Part shown: positions 23,661-35,929 of the stretch, one piece after another
Numbering within the stretch: position 1 is the first letter of the stretch
How the letters are laid out: each line of letters begins with the position of its first letter
Translations under genes and position numbers: made by a program
The notes under the pieces: generated by a model
Told to the model about the DNA's origin: nothing
Databases searched by the model: none
Seen by the model: only the letters and a program-made list of their open reading frames with translations
Origin: Lanius collurio
Taxonomy: Eukaryota > Chordata > Aves > Passeriformes > Laniidae
DNA length: 64,000 bases
NCBI GenBank assembly: GCA_020086605.1
Contig: JACBWW010000040.1
Coordinates: 4,507,663-4,571,662, forward strand
Direction of reading: 5' to 3'

Positions 23661-24943
23661 AGTTAGCTGCATTGCACTGACACAGACTGAAAAGCTGGAG
23701 ACACCCATATTTCCAGAAAACACCTGTATTTTCAGACAGCACCACTGCTGCTCAGGGGAGCGCTGGAGGAGAGATTGTACATGAGTGGATGTGTTATTTA
23801 AAAATGCAAAGATCTCTTGTTTTACGTGAAGAGGCACATTTTCAAACAGGGAAATGGGTACATAATATCCTCTGAAAGCCCCTGGAAGTATGAGTGTCAT
23901 CTCTGCAAAAGTTGCCCTGTCTGCACTCCTCTCACAGTGCTTTGGTGACAATTCGTGAGCGACACTTCAAGGCTGATTTTATTAAGCCTGGCTCTGCCTG
24001 TGCTTTCCAGACATTACTAGCCACTGCTCACTTGTCCAGAATTTGCTGTTAGTTCCAAAAACTGTATGTCCCAAGAAAAAGTTCTGTGGGTTAGCTCAGA
24101 GTTTGATCATCTGCATCTTTTTTTAAAGTGTCTCCAATAGTATTTAGATAGTCTGGGGACTTACAAAACAGTGAGGGGTGGTTGCCCTTCCTGCACTTTG
24201 AATTTTCACCCATGCACATTCTGAGATGGGAGCTTATTCTTGACTGTGAGTAGTTCAAAGGGAGCTTTGGTCCAAGCCTCCCCAATGGCTGCCTTCATCC
24301 TTAACAGTGTAGAACATTTTCTGCATTATTTTATTTTATATTCAGCATTCCTTTTTTTTTTTTTTTACCAGCATTTGAGAAATTTGAGTCCCAAGCCTTA
24401 CCTTTAATCTATTTTAACATTACTAGGTTGCATTACTTTTCTCAGGTAAAAAACAGTGAGCGTGTTACTCCTATTTAGTTTATTAAAGAAAACCTTCCAT
24501 GACCCTAATGGCTGCCCAGATTTTTGGGGAAAATCCCTGCTCACACAACTCTCTAACTGCAGGTGTAAGCATTTTGGTGATAGCTCCTCACACAGGTCAG
24601 TGTTCACCCAAACCTCTGCTGCTGCTGGGGACCATGGACTACAAAGTAAAATAACTAAATTCAAATGCTGAGAGCTAGAGATGTCCTTGTGGACAGAAAT
24701 ATTCAAACGAGGTGCACAAACACCAGGAAAAGTGGAATGGGGCAGGAGTCAGGGAGCAGCAGCCTGTCCCTTGCAAGAGAAAGCAGCAAATAACGAGTTG
24801 GTTATAGGAGAGATAAAAGAAAAGCTGACCTCTGCGATAAGCATGGAGGTGGTGGAACGACGAAGCAAGGAGGCAATTATCCCAACTCTCCGGGATGAAG
24901 TGGGTACAAGAGCTAACAGAGCTGAGCAGTGAATTTCAGCAGC

Positions 24944-24962
24944 AAAAAAAAAAAAAAAAAAA
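24944..24962 (+). repeat. A19 homopolymer
   Basis: Nineteen A residues follow an 83-codon open frame (24681-24932). This could be a retrocopy tail or a simple homopolymer. I see no flanking target-site duplication or polyadenylation signal. Confidence 0.85.
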
Positions 24963-26740
24963 TGGATCATGCACAGCTGCAGGGGTTACTGCTGGAGACT
25001 GTATCAGAAAGAAGAAAAATGGATATTGCCTGCAGAGGGACTCAACACTTTATTGGGCTTCCAGGAGGAGTCGGCTCCAGCGTATGCAGGAAATTCTGAG
25101 GAGCTGATTTTCTGGCTACTTTAGATTCACTGCAAACAGGTTTCAAGTGATAAAATTCTTTGGGGGATATGGGTTATAATGAATGATCCGTTTTAGAAGA
25201 GGAAACAAATAGTGGGATGTTGCAATGTTTTAGCAGGGAGAAAGCCATTGTTTCCAGATTTGTATTAATGATACGGAGTAGAAGGAGAATGGTGAGATGA
25301 CAGCGTTTGTAAATGAGGGAAGTGATCAAAGATCAGTGGCAGTCCCAGGAGGAAGGGCGAGAGCAGTTAGAAAATACTAAATTTCAGCTCCAATTCTCAT
25401 ATATCCCCTAGGATATTTTATAAATTTTATTTGTTCCTGAAGAGTTTTCTGAGCACCCCAACTCAAGGCAGTGCATGAAGCCTGCACACCTCTGTGATTC
25501 GGCCAGCAGTTAAATCCAGCTTCAGCTCCTAATACAGAGGGGCCTGGAGCTGGGAGAGACCCCAGGACTCCTGTCCTGTAAGCAACAGCCACCTGATATT
25601 ATTCCAAGGCTACTCACAGCCTTTGCCATGTGAACAAATCTGTGTATTACAACATGTAAGAACAAAGTAAAGAACAGTATTTGAACTGCATTTTCTAAAC
25701 AACCACATGAACTATACTTTGAAAGGAAAAGCTTTCTGTCAGGTTTTATATTCAGCATTTCTTTATGAGGCATCAGGAAAAAAAAAAATTACCTGCCCTG
25801 GAGATCTAGATCTGTAGGCAGAAAGATGCAAACTAGGAAATCCCAAAACACACAAAAATTATCTTGCTCAACTAACATTATATTACTTGCATGATAATAA
25901 TTATAAACAGATACACCATTTGATGATTTACAGATTCATTTCTCTTCTCTGCTTAGTTCAGATAAAATTTGTAAAGTATTTCCCCTCATTTGTGGAGTAA
26001 TTGACTTGTTCTTATGACATCCCTGGGCTTACAATCCAAAATTGAGTGTGATCTTTCCCTCGAAGCCGGATGTCTCTGAAACAAGCACTGGGATTTCATC
26101 CCGTCTTGCTGGGTTCAGTACAAAAATTGCTGTTGAGATGCAAACACCTGGGCTGTGCAGAAAAGGATGCCAGGAGAGGGGAGGGGTGGCTTGCACCCTT
26201 TACATTCACTGAAACAGCAAATCCAGAGGCTCTCCCCTTTATGCAGTGTCTGTAGGGCTGCCAAACCCAGAAGCTTTGGAGATACATTTCAAGGAACTGC
26301 GTGTCAGGGGACAGCACAAGAAGGCTCTCCATTTCCAGCACTGTGCAGGCTCTCTGGAGCAACCTGCTCTGCCATGGCTGTGGGTGGGATTCCCCACACT
26401 TCGTTTGCTTCCCCTGTTCCCACTGTCAGCACCCCAGATTGCCTCATCTCCTCTGTTGAAGGATAATTTCTGCGTTTGACATGTTCTTTGGGCGAGTTTG
26501 CTGGTTGTCCTGTGAGGCTGTGTGATGCCCTGGCACAACATCAGCTTTGCCACAGCTGGACTTTGCTGCTGGGCTTCTCCTCAAGCAAAGCCCTTGTGTG
26601 TCCTTTATCAGCCCCTGGCACCCTGATGCCTTCCTCTGGTAAGGATGAAGGTGCACGTGGGCTCCCAAATCTCCCTCCTCTTAGCAGCCTTTTCCTGTCC
26701 TTGCAAAAGCATGGCCCTGAAGGAGGGCTCATGGAGTGAA

Positions 26741-26761
26741 GTTGCTCATGGAGTGAGCAAC
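26741..26761. repeat. Short perfect hairpin inside a local duplication
   Basis: GTTGCTCA (26741-26748) pairs exactly with TGAGCAAC (26754-26761) over a 5-base loop. CTCATGGAGTGA also occurs twice, at 26728-26739 and 26745-26756, with a period of 17. Probably local slippage. Confidence 0.6.
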
Positions 26762-28194
26762 CTCTCTCATGTCTGAAGGCACACTTCTCAGGCTTTTCAT
26801 GTGGCACAAAATACCTGTCTGGGTGTGCAGAGCCACCTTCTGCCTGCAGTCACAGCCTTCGTCACACGTCGTCGTTTCAAGCACTATTCTTGGCAACGCT
26901 GTCTCGTTCAGCTCAGCCTCCTCTCCCCAGTGATCATGTACTGGTTCCTCATCTTTATCAGAATGGGCAGATTTGGACTTCAAACCTGCTTTTGTATTTG
27001 CTGCTTTCTGCTTGTGTTGGGCATTCTTTGGTGGGGTAATTGTTTTCCCTGTGGATCATGCTCTTTCACCATGTGAGTTTGGTCTGTGTCTCCTCACTGC
27101 CTGGTTTTCCTGAGGAGCTGGTCCCAAGTGGAAATGGGAGGTCACCTCTTGTGTGCTTCAAACATTTGTAAGAAATATTTATTGGGAATCAGATACTAAG
27201 ATATTAAATGGGCACATAGAGTTAGAAGAGAAAGTATTAGTGGCATAACCCTTTTTATGATATTCCCTACAGATCTTAAGTATAAATATTTCCAAGTGTT
27301 GAACAAGTGCTACCTTAAATCATTCAATCACTCTCTGTAGGCTGCGGCTCACTCAACAGCAAAGCTTTGTCCTGTTTCCAACCTCTCCTCAACAGGGAAC
27401 ACAGGATGGCTTCATCATACTCCCTGTGTTCTCTTGTGCTGCCATTTTCCATCCTTCTTGGCTGGGTACTTTTCCCCCATCAGGGCAACTGGTAAGCGAC
27501 CAGTATCTCAGTGTGATTATTTGGCTCTATTGATTTAGTCTTCACCTGTAATCAGGTGCATATCCAACCTCCAGCAGAGGGTCAAGAGCTTTTTTGTATG
27601 GGTGACACACCACGGGTGACAGGGCCAGGTTCCCATGGACATCTTGTCCTGTTACACCAGGGAAAGGTTTGGCACAGGCTGTAAAAACTAAACCTTGACC
27701 CAGGTATGAGCAAATGAGAGTGAGGCAGCTGTTTAAAATGCCTGATGGTGAATTCAGATTAAATCGTTTCAATATTGACTGAAATACTTAATTTTATTGC
27801 CACTGGCTACTATGAGCACACTTCCCTCTCAGTGACAAGCAGCAGGATTTCCCAGCTCCGAGGTCACCAGGTGGACTCTCCATCCTTGGCTCCCCTCTGA
27901 GGACAGGGCTGGGAGAAGGGGTGATCCTTCACACAGGCCATGATCCCTGTGGCCTCACACCTCTGCCCTTGAATACTGGGGGTAGATGAACCAGATGCAA
28001 TTGGCTGGTGATCTGGTTTGCAGCCCAGCAGTTCTGACCAGGGGATGTTGGACTGTGTGGCCAGAAGCCAGTGAGCTGCCAGCAAAGTGTTTGTGTGAAA
28101 ACACATGTAACATCTTTTGGCTGACAAACCACATTACATGTCTGTCCTCGTGCCCAGGAGTAAGCAGAGCAGTTCTCTGCTTTAATTCCCAGTG

Positions 28195-28218
28195 TTATAT
28201 ATATATGTGTGTGTGTGT
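28195..28218. repeat. (TA)n(TG)n dinucleotide repeat
   Basis: About eleven bases of alternating TA lead into about twelve of alternating TG. It is an ordinary alternating purine-pyrimidine microsatellite with Z-DNA potential. Confidence 0.9.
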
Positions 28219-28489
28219 AAACATAGCCAAAAATGTGAACTTCTTGTGGTGGTGATTTCTCCAAGCTATTGCCCAAGACAAAGCCGCTGCCCCCAGGATC
28301 TGCCTGGAGAAGGGGAAGGAGCTCTGTCTCAACTACTGCTGCTTGATCAACTTGCTGACACCAGAGTCCCTAAGAATTGGCTTAGCAGCGGGCGCTATCT
28401 GAGCCAAAACTGGCAGATCAGCAGCTGCTGGAAGCAGACACTCCTTCGCAAGTTCTGGTCCTCTCTGGTGTCACCCAAGCTGCTTCCCT

Positions 28490-30080
28490 GACTTTTAGCG
28501 ACGGCTTTTTGTTAATTAGGTCACGCGTGGCCCTGTGTGCGTGAAGTGCCACACGATGCAGCACGAACAGTTCAGTGCCGGCGCATCTTTCCACTTTGTA
28601 AGTCTTGCATTTTCTTTGCTCTCCAGGTTATGCCAAGACAGAAGGAGGGACTTGGAGAGGGAAGATTAACCTTTCGCTGGCCACAATTCCTTCGCTCTTA
28701 TCGTGGAGGATTCGGCAACGCGCCCCCTCCCACCCAGCCTATCTGTCTGAATTGCTGAAAGCATAATGCTCCCATATGAGAGATAAGTAAGTGAGCTCTC
28801 TTTCTTTTCCGTAGGGATGAACTATAGTGTATGCAGATTATGAGGAGAAGAAAATAATATCAGAGAAAGGTGGCTTTCTTAAAAGGCATCGGTAGCATTA
28901 GTGTCATGTGTGAAGCACCCGTTTGTGACAACTGTACAGACCTTTCAATGGAAAATTGTGCTGTGCTACCTTTTAAAGTATGAAATGCTAATTTTGGATT
29001 TACAGTTTTTGAACTGGAGGGCTGCATTTTGCATGGAATTTTGTTTAATTTCCCAGAGAAAAAAGGCATTTGAAACACAACTGCCTACAGCCAACTGTCA
29101 ACAAAAATCAACTGTAATAACACGCGGCCTGTCACTGATTTATGTGGTGATGTGGTAATCTTCTCAATTTAGCTGGATATTTCTTCTTCATACCAAATAG
29201 CTGAAAGTCTTGCTAGACATTTATGAATATCGGGAGGTGCTATTAGGATGATAATGGGGCAAGATTATAGAGGTGCTCAGTAGTTCAAAGTGCCAGTTAA
29301 AGAGACAGGGAATCGAGAGGTGTAGATATATATGGCCCATTGGTATAAGTGAACTTTATATTTTCAGAGTTGCTTAAGATTTGGGAGACGGCATATTGAG
29401 ATCCATCTGCCAGGAAAGCATCTTTCTAAAGGGAGACTGGGGGAAGCAGCTATATGCTTTTTTTTTTTCCCTCCCTAAAAAATATGCTTTTGTTTAGCAG
29501 GGGATGTGGGTTGAAAATCTGGAGCAAACGAGTATGGCCGAAGTTACAGCAAGCAGAATGCTGGGAATTTTCCCCCTTTTCTCCCAAGGTCCGAGCCTTA
29601 GCCATGGTCATTTTGCAGCAGGCTGTGTCTCAGCCAGGACTGGCGAGTAGTAACATATCACACTCTACATGTTAACAGCTAAGAAAAGTAATTGGCCTCT
29701 CATAAAGAGCTAGAACTAATGCAGACAAAACGATATTGCAAGACTTGAGCTGCAAATAAAGAGACAAGTTTGTGTTTTAGAAAAATGTATAATTTACCAG
29801 GCATTTCATTATGCTGTATAAAAAGGCAAAAATGATAATTGAAAATAAATGCGGCTGCCTAGCTACAGTATATGCTGCCAGCGTTACTGGAAATAGAAGT
29901 GCTTTCTTGCTGAAGAGAGTTAAAATTTTCATACAACTTCTGTCTGCAGACTTGTGTAATGTATCTTGTTAAATTTGTTTCAGTTTGGGTATTTGTTACA
30001 GAGAAGCAGGCAAAATGTGAGGCTCTGACTGTGTATTTTTATATCTAGGGGGTTGTACAATTATATTAATTATTAACAGT
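28490..30080. promoter_or_regulatory. Long candidate conserved noncoding block
   Basis: About 1.6 kb with almost no simple repeat, apart from a T11 run near 29459-29469. It is AT-rich over 28760-30070, with retained CpG in 28500-28730. It is packed with words such as GCTAATTTTGG, CATTTATGAATA, CAGTTAAAGAG, GATAATTG and TGATTTATG. It is the second-longest stretch of this character in the window and is a good candidate for several linked enhancers. No exon-like frame runs through it. Confidence 0.4.
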
Positions 30081-30084
30081 GTCT

Positions 30085-31303
30085 TCTGCAGATGCACACA
30101 TCTGTGGAATCTGAGGCAGGATTCATGTTGCTGAGTTTATTCCAGAGTGGGAAAAGTACATCAGTTGCCTTCAAGGTTGCCAGAGATATTCCACAGCAAG
30201 CTCCTTTCTTCCAAGGAACATGGTTACAAATATAGATAAACCAAAGTAATGTTGTTGGGTTATTTTGCCCTGAAGCAAAGGGAACTGGGAATTGCCGCTT
30301 TCCTTCAATACATAGGGCTACCTGGGGATGCTGAGAATTACTGGAGGAGAACACAGGTCTAAGAATTGTCATTGCTTCTACCCTGAAAGCTTCTTTCTGG
30401 CCCCCTCATGGTCTGGCAAGAAGAAGCTGCCACAAATGTGGTGTCCCTCTGTGTCCAAATATGTGAGTCTCCCTGTAGCAAGCCCCAGTGCTCTGCACAC
30501 CCAGCGTGGGAAAACCTTCCCCAGGGGAGATTTGGGGGGAAAAAACCCTCCTCTGCATTGAGATTTTTTCCTCCAAGCCAGCTCTTCAATTTCTCAATAG
30601 GGAGAGCTGTAAATGGCTCTAGGCTCAATTCTTCCAGGGTCTGCTTGTGCCCTGCAGCTACAAAATGCTGTGCAGGTTATCCAAGTTACAAGTGAAACTA
30701 CAGAGTTTCCATTAGCTCTGGCATTAAGCTAAAAAAGAAAAGGTGAGAGGTCTTCCCTCAGCTGAAAGCAGCAGGACACCACCAAGATGGTTTTAGAGGC
30801 CAGGGAGGTCGGGGCAGAGAAACAGCAAATGGGATGAGTTCCTTGTTGGCACTCCCATTCCACAAATCCCTCACCAGGGTGGATGGGATGGCAACACAGT
30901 GGACAGGGTACTGGGTAATGAACCCATCAGCAGGAGGTTTATACATCCATGTGTTTGTTTAAATCCACTGTTTAAAATGATCTTCTTTTTCATTCTTTTC
31001 ATTTGGGCTCTTTTTTTTTTTTATAGACTTAGCTAGGCTGCATTGTTCAGAGTCGTGGTTATGTTTGGATGGGTCAGGCCCTGTGAATTCACTTGGCCTT
31101 GAAGCAAAAAAACTCATCATGAATAATGAAAGGAAGCAAAATAATGCCTGAGACTGAATGACTTTAAAAATGATTAATATCTATTCTTTCCCTCATAATT
31201 TGCCTCCAGACTTCTCCCTTTTCAAAATAGCTTGCCATTAGCAGTTGAACCTTCAGTAGTAAGTACTTTGATGGAACTGGTGCTCTGAAGCCAAAGGAAA
31301 TCA

Positions 31304-31372
<69 letters not shown>

Positions 31373-32285
31373 TACTACTATAACAAATGAAGGTTCATTT
31401 TGATAAGTTCAAAGCCCTGGATGAATAGAGAAAGGCCCAACTTCTGCCCTCCACCACATCTAGCTGGCTCAAACCGGCCACTTGAAACACAGCAGTGTTT
31501 GCCAGGCAGATACTGAAATTCTTGGGACTGTGGATGTGTAAACACCAGTGTCAGTTCCCATCCAATAACTGCTGACAGGAAAGCTGGTCCTGTGCAGAGC
31601 AGCACCGAGGGGATTTGCAATTATGAAGGAACGGGATATATCAGGGATGCAACTGACTGCCACTAAGCAGCTCAGCAACTCTCAGGGGCCTTCACTCCGC
31701 TCCCAACGCCTCATCTCAGGCAGGAGATTTTCTTGCTTCAAAGGCTTTTATTAAAAACCAGTTCAGGTAAATGCTGACAATAAGCAAGCAAACCTGTTGA
31801 GCCCCGAGTCCACAACTTGCCAGGCAACAGGATGCTTCTCTGTGACATTTAAGAGTGCTAACACGTGAAAAAAATATTGCATGTTTTACCCTTTCTGTTT
31901 AAAATAAGACAAAAAAAGTGCTGCTCTTGCAATTGCATTTAGGGTCATTTTCAGCAGGCTGGCTCCACCTCCGTCCCCAGGATCTCAAGGCTCCCAGGTG
32001 CCTCCCATTAAAGGAGACCTTTTTCATCAGCGCCCTGGCCAGGACTTTGAAATGACCCAAAGCAGTCCTATCTACCCCAAAAGCACACTCACACCAGAAT
32101 TCAGGGTGTGCCGAGTCAGGGCTCCTGGCAGGGTGGGTGTGGGCATGGAGCAATTACAGCCAATGAGCTCCAGGGAGTTAATTAGGACATTATCCCAAAC
32201 ACCTGTGGAACATGGTTTTAGCTTCAGCTTCGGGGGGCGGGCACTTTTAGTGTGTGCTGCTCCACGTTCCCTCAGAGCAGCTCCC
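30085..32285. other. Noncoding with a long microsatellite
   Basis: No gene is supported. It contains the (ATT)22 repeat at 31305-31380 and a T12 run near 31011-31022. The sequence before the N gap (32230-32287) is GC-rich. Confidence 0.5.
31305..31380. repeat. (ATT)22 microsatellite with (ACT)3 end
   Basis: An uninterrupted ATT repeat of 66 bases (31305-31370) ends in ACTACTACTA. The purity suggests recent expansion, so the locus is likely to vary in length among individuals. Confidence 0.98.
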
Positions 32286-32287
32286 TC

Positions 32288-32294
32288 NNNNNNN
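32288..32294. other. Assembly gap of 7 N
   Basis: Seven undetermined bases lie between GC-rich flanks. The true length is unknown. Frames drawn across it contain undefined residues and should be ignored. Confidence 1.
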
Positions 32295-32299
32295 CAGGC

Positions 32300-32765
32300 T
32301 GGGTTTTAGGCCATCAAAATGCACTTGTGTATTACCTGCAGAGATAATTGAATGTGTGTGCACATCCCCAACAGAACACCTGTGCTGCCTCCCTGGCACG
32401 CATAAGTATTCCCTGCATGCCTGTGTGTTCTCTGCAAGCTACACTACACATTAATAAGACAATCCATATATTGCATTAGGACAGACCTATGCAGACAGTG
32501 CTCCAGGTACTGATTTTTTTTTTTTTTTTTTGTGTGTAAATCCTGAAATATGGCTGATATGGTCCACTGCAAAATGAACCTATATTGGAAATGGCAAAAT
32601 TGTAATGTAAAATATACTGGGGTCAGTGGGGTGTGATGTTTTTTGCATACATTTTTTCTCCCTTGACCCATGCCATTCTCCTGCATATCGGGGGAAAAAA
32701 GCTTCATCTCGCACAGAAATGTGATGTCCTTTACTGCCAGAGGCTGTTGCTGTTTTAAATGAGGA
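32300..32765. other. Noncoding, no gene seen
   Basis: Contains an 18-T run at 32514-32531 followed by GTGTGT. Nothing else is supported. Confidence 0.5.
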
Positions 32766-32769
32766 AAAA

Positions 32770-33110
32770 GCACAATGCATGAAGAAGGAAAATTAAAGCA
32801 TATTCATTTTGGAAATTAGATACGGTGTCAGGAGACTCTCTGGAAATAGCATGGTTTGAATGGAGCACCAGACTACAAGACAGTTCACTGAACTTTTGAC
32901 CACTATTTATACTATGGGAGCTTTTGAAATGGGAAGACAGCGAAGTATTTTATAGCTGTTTAATAGTGGATTGTGGTTTTTACTAGACATTTATCTTCCC
33001 TCTGAGTGTATATAAGATAAGTAAACATTATGTAGTGTAATTGCGTTGTGTTGGAAGCGCTTTAATTTAGGGCTGCTTTATGTTCCCTGTTTGTGGTACA
33101 TCTCATCCCC
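32770..33110. promoter_or_regulatory. Candidate conserved noncoding element
   Basis: AT-rich, repeat-free sequence with AAGCATATTCATTTTGG, CCACTATTTATACTATGG and GTAATTGCGTTGTG words and a few retained CpG. Composition contrasts with the GC-richer sequence after 33110. Enhancer role is inferred. Confidence 0.35.
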
Positions 33111-33114
33111 AGCC

Positions 33115-35925
33115 ACTGTGAGGGGATGCAGGTGCCACCTGACTGCCTGATTCCATCCCAGGATCCAACACATACCTGAGGTTGCTCCTGGGATCTAAGT
33201 GATGCTTTTACTGTTTGTGTGGGGCAAAAAATTTAAGTGTAAAGCAGAGGTGACTGTGGCCCTGGACTGTTTGAGAAGCTCAGGTAACTTCTAGCTGCAG
33301 GCCTGCCTTAATTTCTCTCTCATTTCTATATAGTGAAACCCATTTTAACCTCCTCCATGGCTTCAGTCCCTCTTTAGCATTCCAAATGCAGGGAGCAATG
33401 CACCCTTCCAGGGCTGGCAGCTATCTCATTACAATTGTAACGATGCATCACCAGGCAGACGTGCATGAATGAAACACTGTTTGCAAAACCAAAAATGTGT
33501 TTGGGGTATTTTTAGGTCCTATTAACTTGGGCTGTTGTTCAGGGAAATAATATGGAAAGATCAGAACTTTGGCGTAATCTGAGAAAATGCAGTCTCGGTG
33601 TAGTTGATACTCTTCTTTTCCTTCTCCCTTTTCTTTCCATCCACTTACATTTTTAGCTTCAACTGGCATGGGGAGAGTCACACCATGGCTCTGGGTCTTG
33701 GGGACCAGTGGTTTGAGAGGGAAGTGTTTTGGAGAAGGAGCTGCCCCTGCCAAACCAGCACCTCCTGAAGCTGAGGACTCAAATGGAGTCCTGCTGCACT
33801 GGGATTGGTGAATGTAGTCCTATTTTCCTTTTTATTTTTTTTTCCTCTTGGGGACAATTATAAAAAACATCTCTTAATACTGAGAAGCAAGCCACAAAGC
33901 CTTTTTTTTTTGCCTTTTTTTTTTTTTTTCTAGTATGCTATTAGGGGAAGTTCAGGCTGATGGACATCCATTGCATGGTCCCTTTGTCTTTTGTCCCTCA
34001 GCCTTTGATATAGTTCAGCCTATGGGGGAAGGAAAAAAAGATTTTTCCTTCTGCCATGGAAGATGCTTTTCTTCCTTGGACCAGAAGCTCCTCTCCTCTC
34101 ACTAGCCAGTAACAACCCTTCTGTTCATCCTTATGTCAAAGCCACACTACTGAGCTAATAGAGATCGCTGACAATTAGAGATGAGCTGAAATGATTTGGC
34201 AAACTCCGGGTGCCTGTGAACCTGAGGGCGTTCTCGGATCCCTCGGAGCCTGGCGGGTGCGTTGCCAGCCGTGCGCTTCCCACGTCCCCTGTCCTCGTGG
34301 GGAGAGCAGTTGGGATGCTGAGTCCAGCTGGGCCCGGAGGTTGGAGAAGAGTGAGAGGGGGAGTCTATCAAGATTCATCTCTTCCCTGCTGGGAGATGCA
34401 TTTCTTCCCTGCTTCCCTTCCTGGCTGCTCTTTGTTGCTTCTTCTTGCCAAGATGTCCCAGGCATTGTCAGGTCTCTTCTCCTGTGGGAGATGGATGTGA
34501 CAATATCCCAGGATGACTCTATCTTTTCCTCAGGAGTGGCTCGGTGGGTCACAGCTGGAGAGACAGTGTCCCTGGAACACACCACAGAGACCATGCATGG
34601 GCTAATGCTTTAAAAGGAATGCAAATTCCCTATCAGTGCACACCTCCTCAGGTGCTGGGTTTGTTGCTTCCTTTTGTAATGGCTATTCATTTTACTTTAT
34701 TTTTCTCTAGGCTTACAAAGCATTTCCGTCTCCTGCTTTCCAGTTGCCCAAGACAGTATAATGAAATGCCTTGAGATCCTATTTATGCCCAAACTTTATA
34801 GAAGTGGTAATTTTAGATGATTTTCTTTCTGTTTATTCAGTATGAGACTACTTGAACATAACTTGAAACAATACCCCAAGTGACCATTGATGAAAAAGCA
34901 AATACCCCAAACAAATGTCTCAAAATTGGGATTGTGTCATGGGATGGTATACCACTGGAAAAGGTGGCTGGCTGATGGCTGAGCCATGACCAGCAGTTTG
35001 GCATCTGTAGCACAATTTCCACCCTGAAAGACTGAATTTACCTTTTCTGCTCATCCTGACTAGCTGTTTGTGGGAGTGTGGAGGGAAGCTGTTTCCCCAG
35101 CCTCATTAGGGAGCTGTGCTGCAGGAAAATTGCTTAGGGAATTTTTGTACATCATTTGAATCCTGTGAAACTGAAATGAAGAGGTGTATTTTCATTATTT
35201 TATTTCACTTTTCCTAAGGCTCCAGGGTCTCTTTCACCATAGTGTGGAAATTTGTACCTCAGTGTTCCCATTTGCCAAGTGTGTCTAATATCTGTGGAGC
35301 ACTTTGGAAGTGTCTTAGCCTTAAGTCCACTAAAACTTTTAATCTGCACCATGTGTCTACTAAACAGGAGTGGTAAAGTGCAACAGGTGGCCAAAACCTA
35401 GAAATTAGCAAATTTCAATTTGCATTTTGGAGGCGTATGAAATACATCTGTGTAGTCTCTAGAAACACAGAGTGGGACCATGCTGACAGATCTTTATCCT
35501 ACATGTCTGCACATGCTTTTTCTGAGGGAAAAACACACAAAACCAGACCAGAGCCAAGGCACAGAGGTAATGAAACAGAAAAGTGCTTGGCTTGGCCCCA
35601 TCGTTTGCACGGCGGTCCATGTGAACACATCAGACACGAATTCTTTGTGTGTGTGTGGAGATAACAGATCCACATTAATTTCAGAGCTGATGGCCGTTCT
35701 TTATTAATAGAAATGTAATGTGGTGCCAACGCCAAGCCCTGCCAGCCTTTCCTTTTTATCTCCTCTTTCAAACATAGACAGTGTGGAAAGCCTGAACAGA
35801 GGATCCCCCCAGTCCCTGTTTATTTCACAGGTTGTTAAGCTGAAGGGCAGTAATGGCACCTTACCATGGCTGAGGTGATGGTGAATTGTCAGCAAATACT
35901 GCAAATATCACCTGGAAATTTTTTT
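33115..35925. other. Noncoding, no gene seen
   Basis: T-rich low-complexity sequence occurs at 33833-33842 and 33901-33930. A CpG-containing GC-rich patch lies at 34203-34310 and allows open frames of about 140 codons on both strands (34175-34613), which argues against coding. No promoter-like island is present. Confidence 0.5.
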
Positions 35926-35929
35926 GGAG

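Larger units (their letters stand above)
23665..28480. other. Noncoding, no gene seen
   Basis: Holds a T15 run at 24352-24366, an A19 run at 24944-24962 preceded by a purine-rich open frame, a TA/TG dinucleotide tract at 28195-28218 and a small hairpin at 26741-26761. A 12-base palindrome AGATCTAGATCT lies at 25802-25813. The overlapping frames at 26096-26807 are not gene-like. Confidence 0.5.

Noticed and set aside
34175..34613. Opposing open frames of about 140 codons in a CpG-containing patch
   Set aside because: Both strands open at once reflects GC-rich composition. The patch is too small and CpG-poor for a promoter island.
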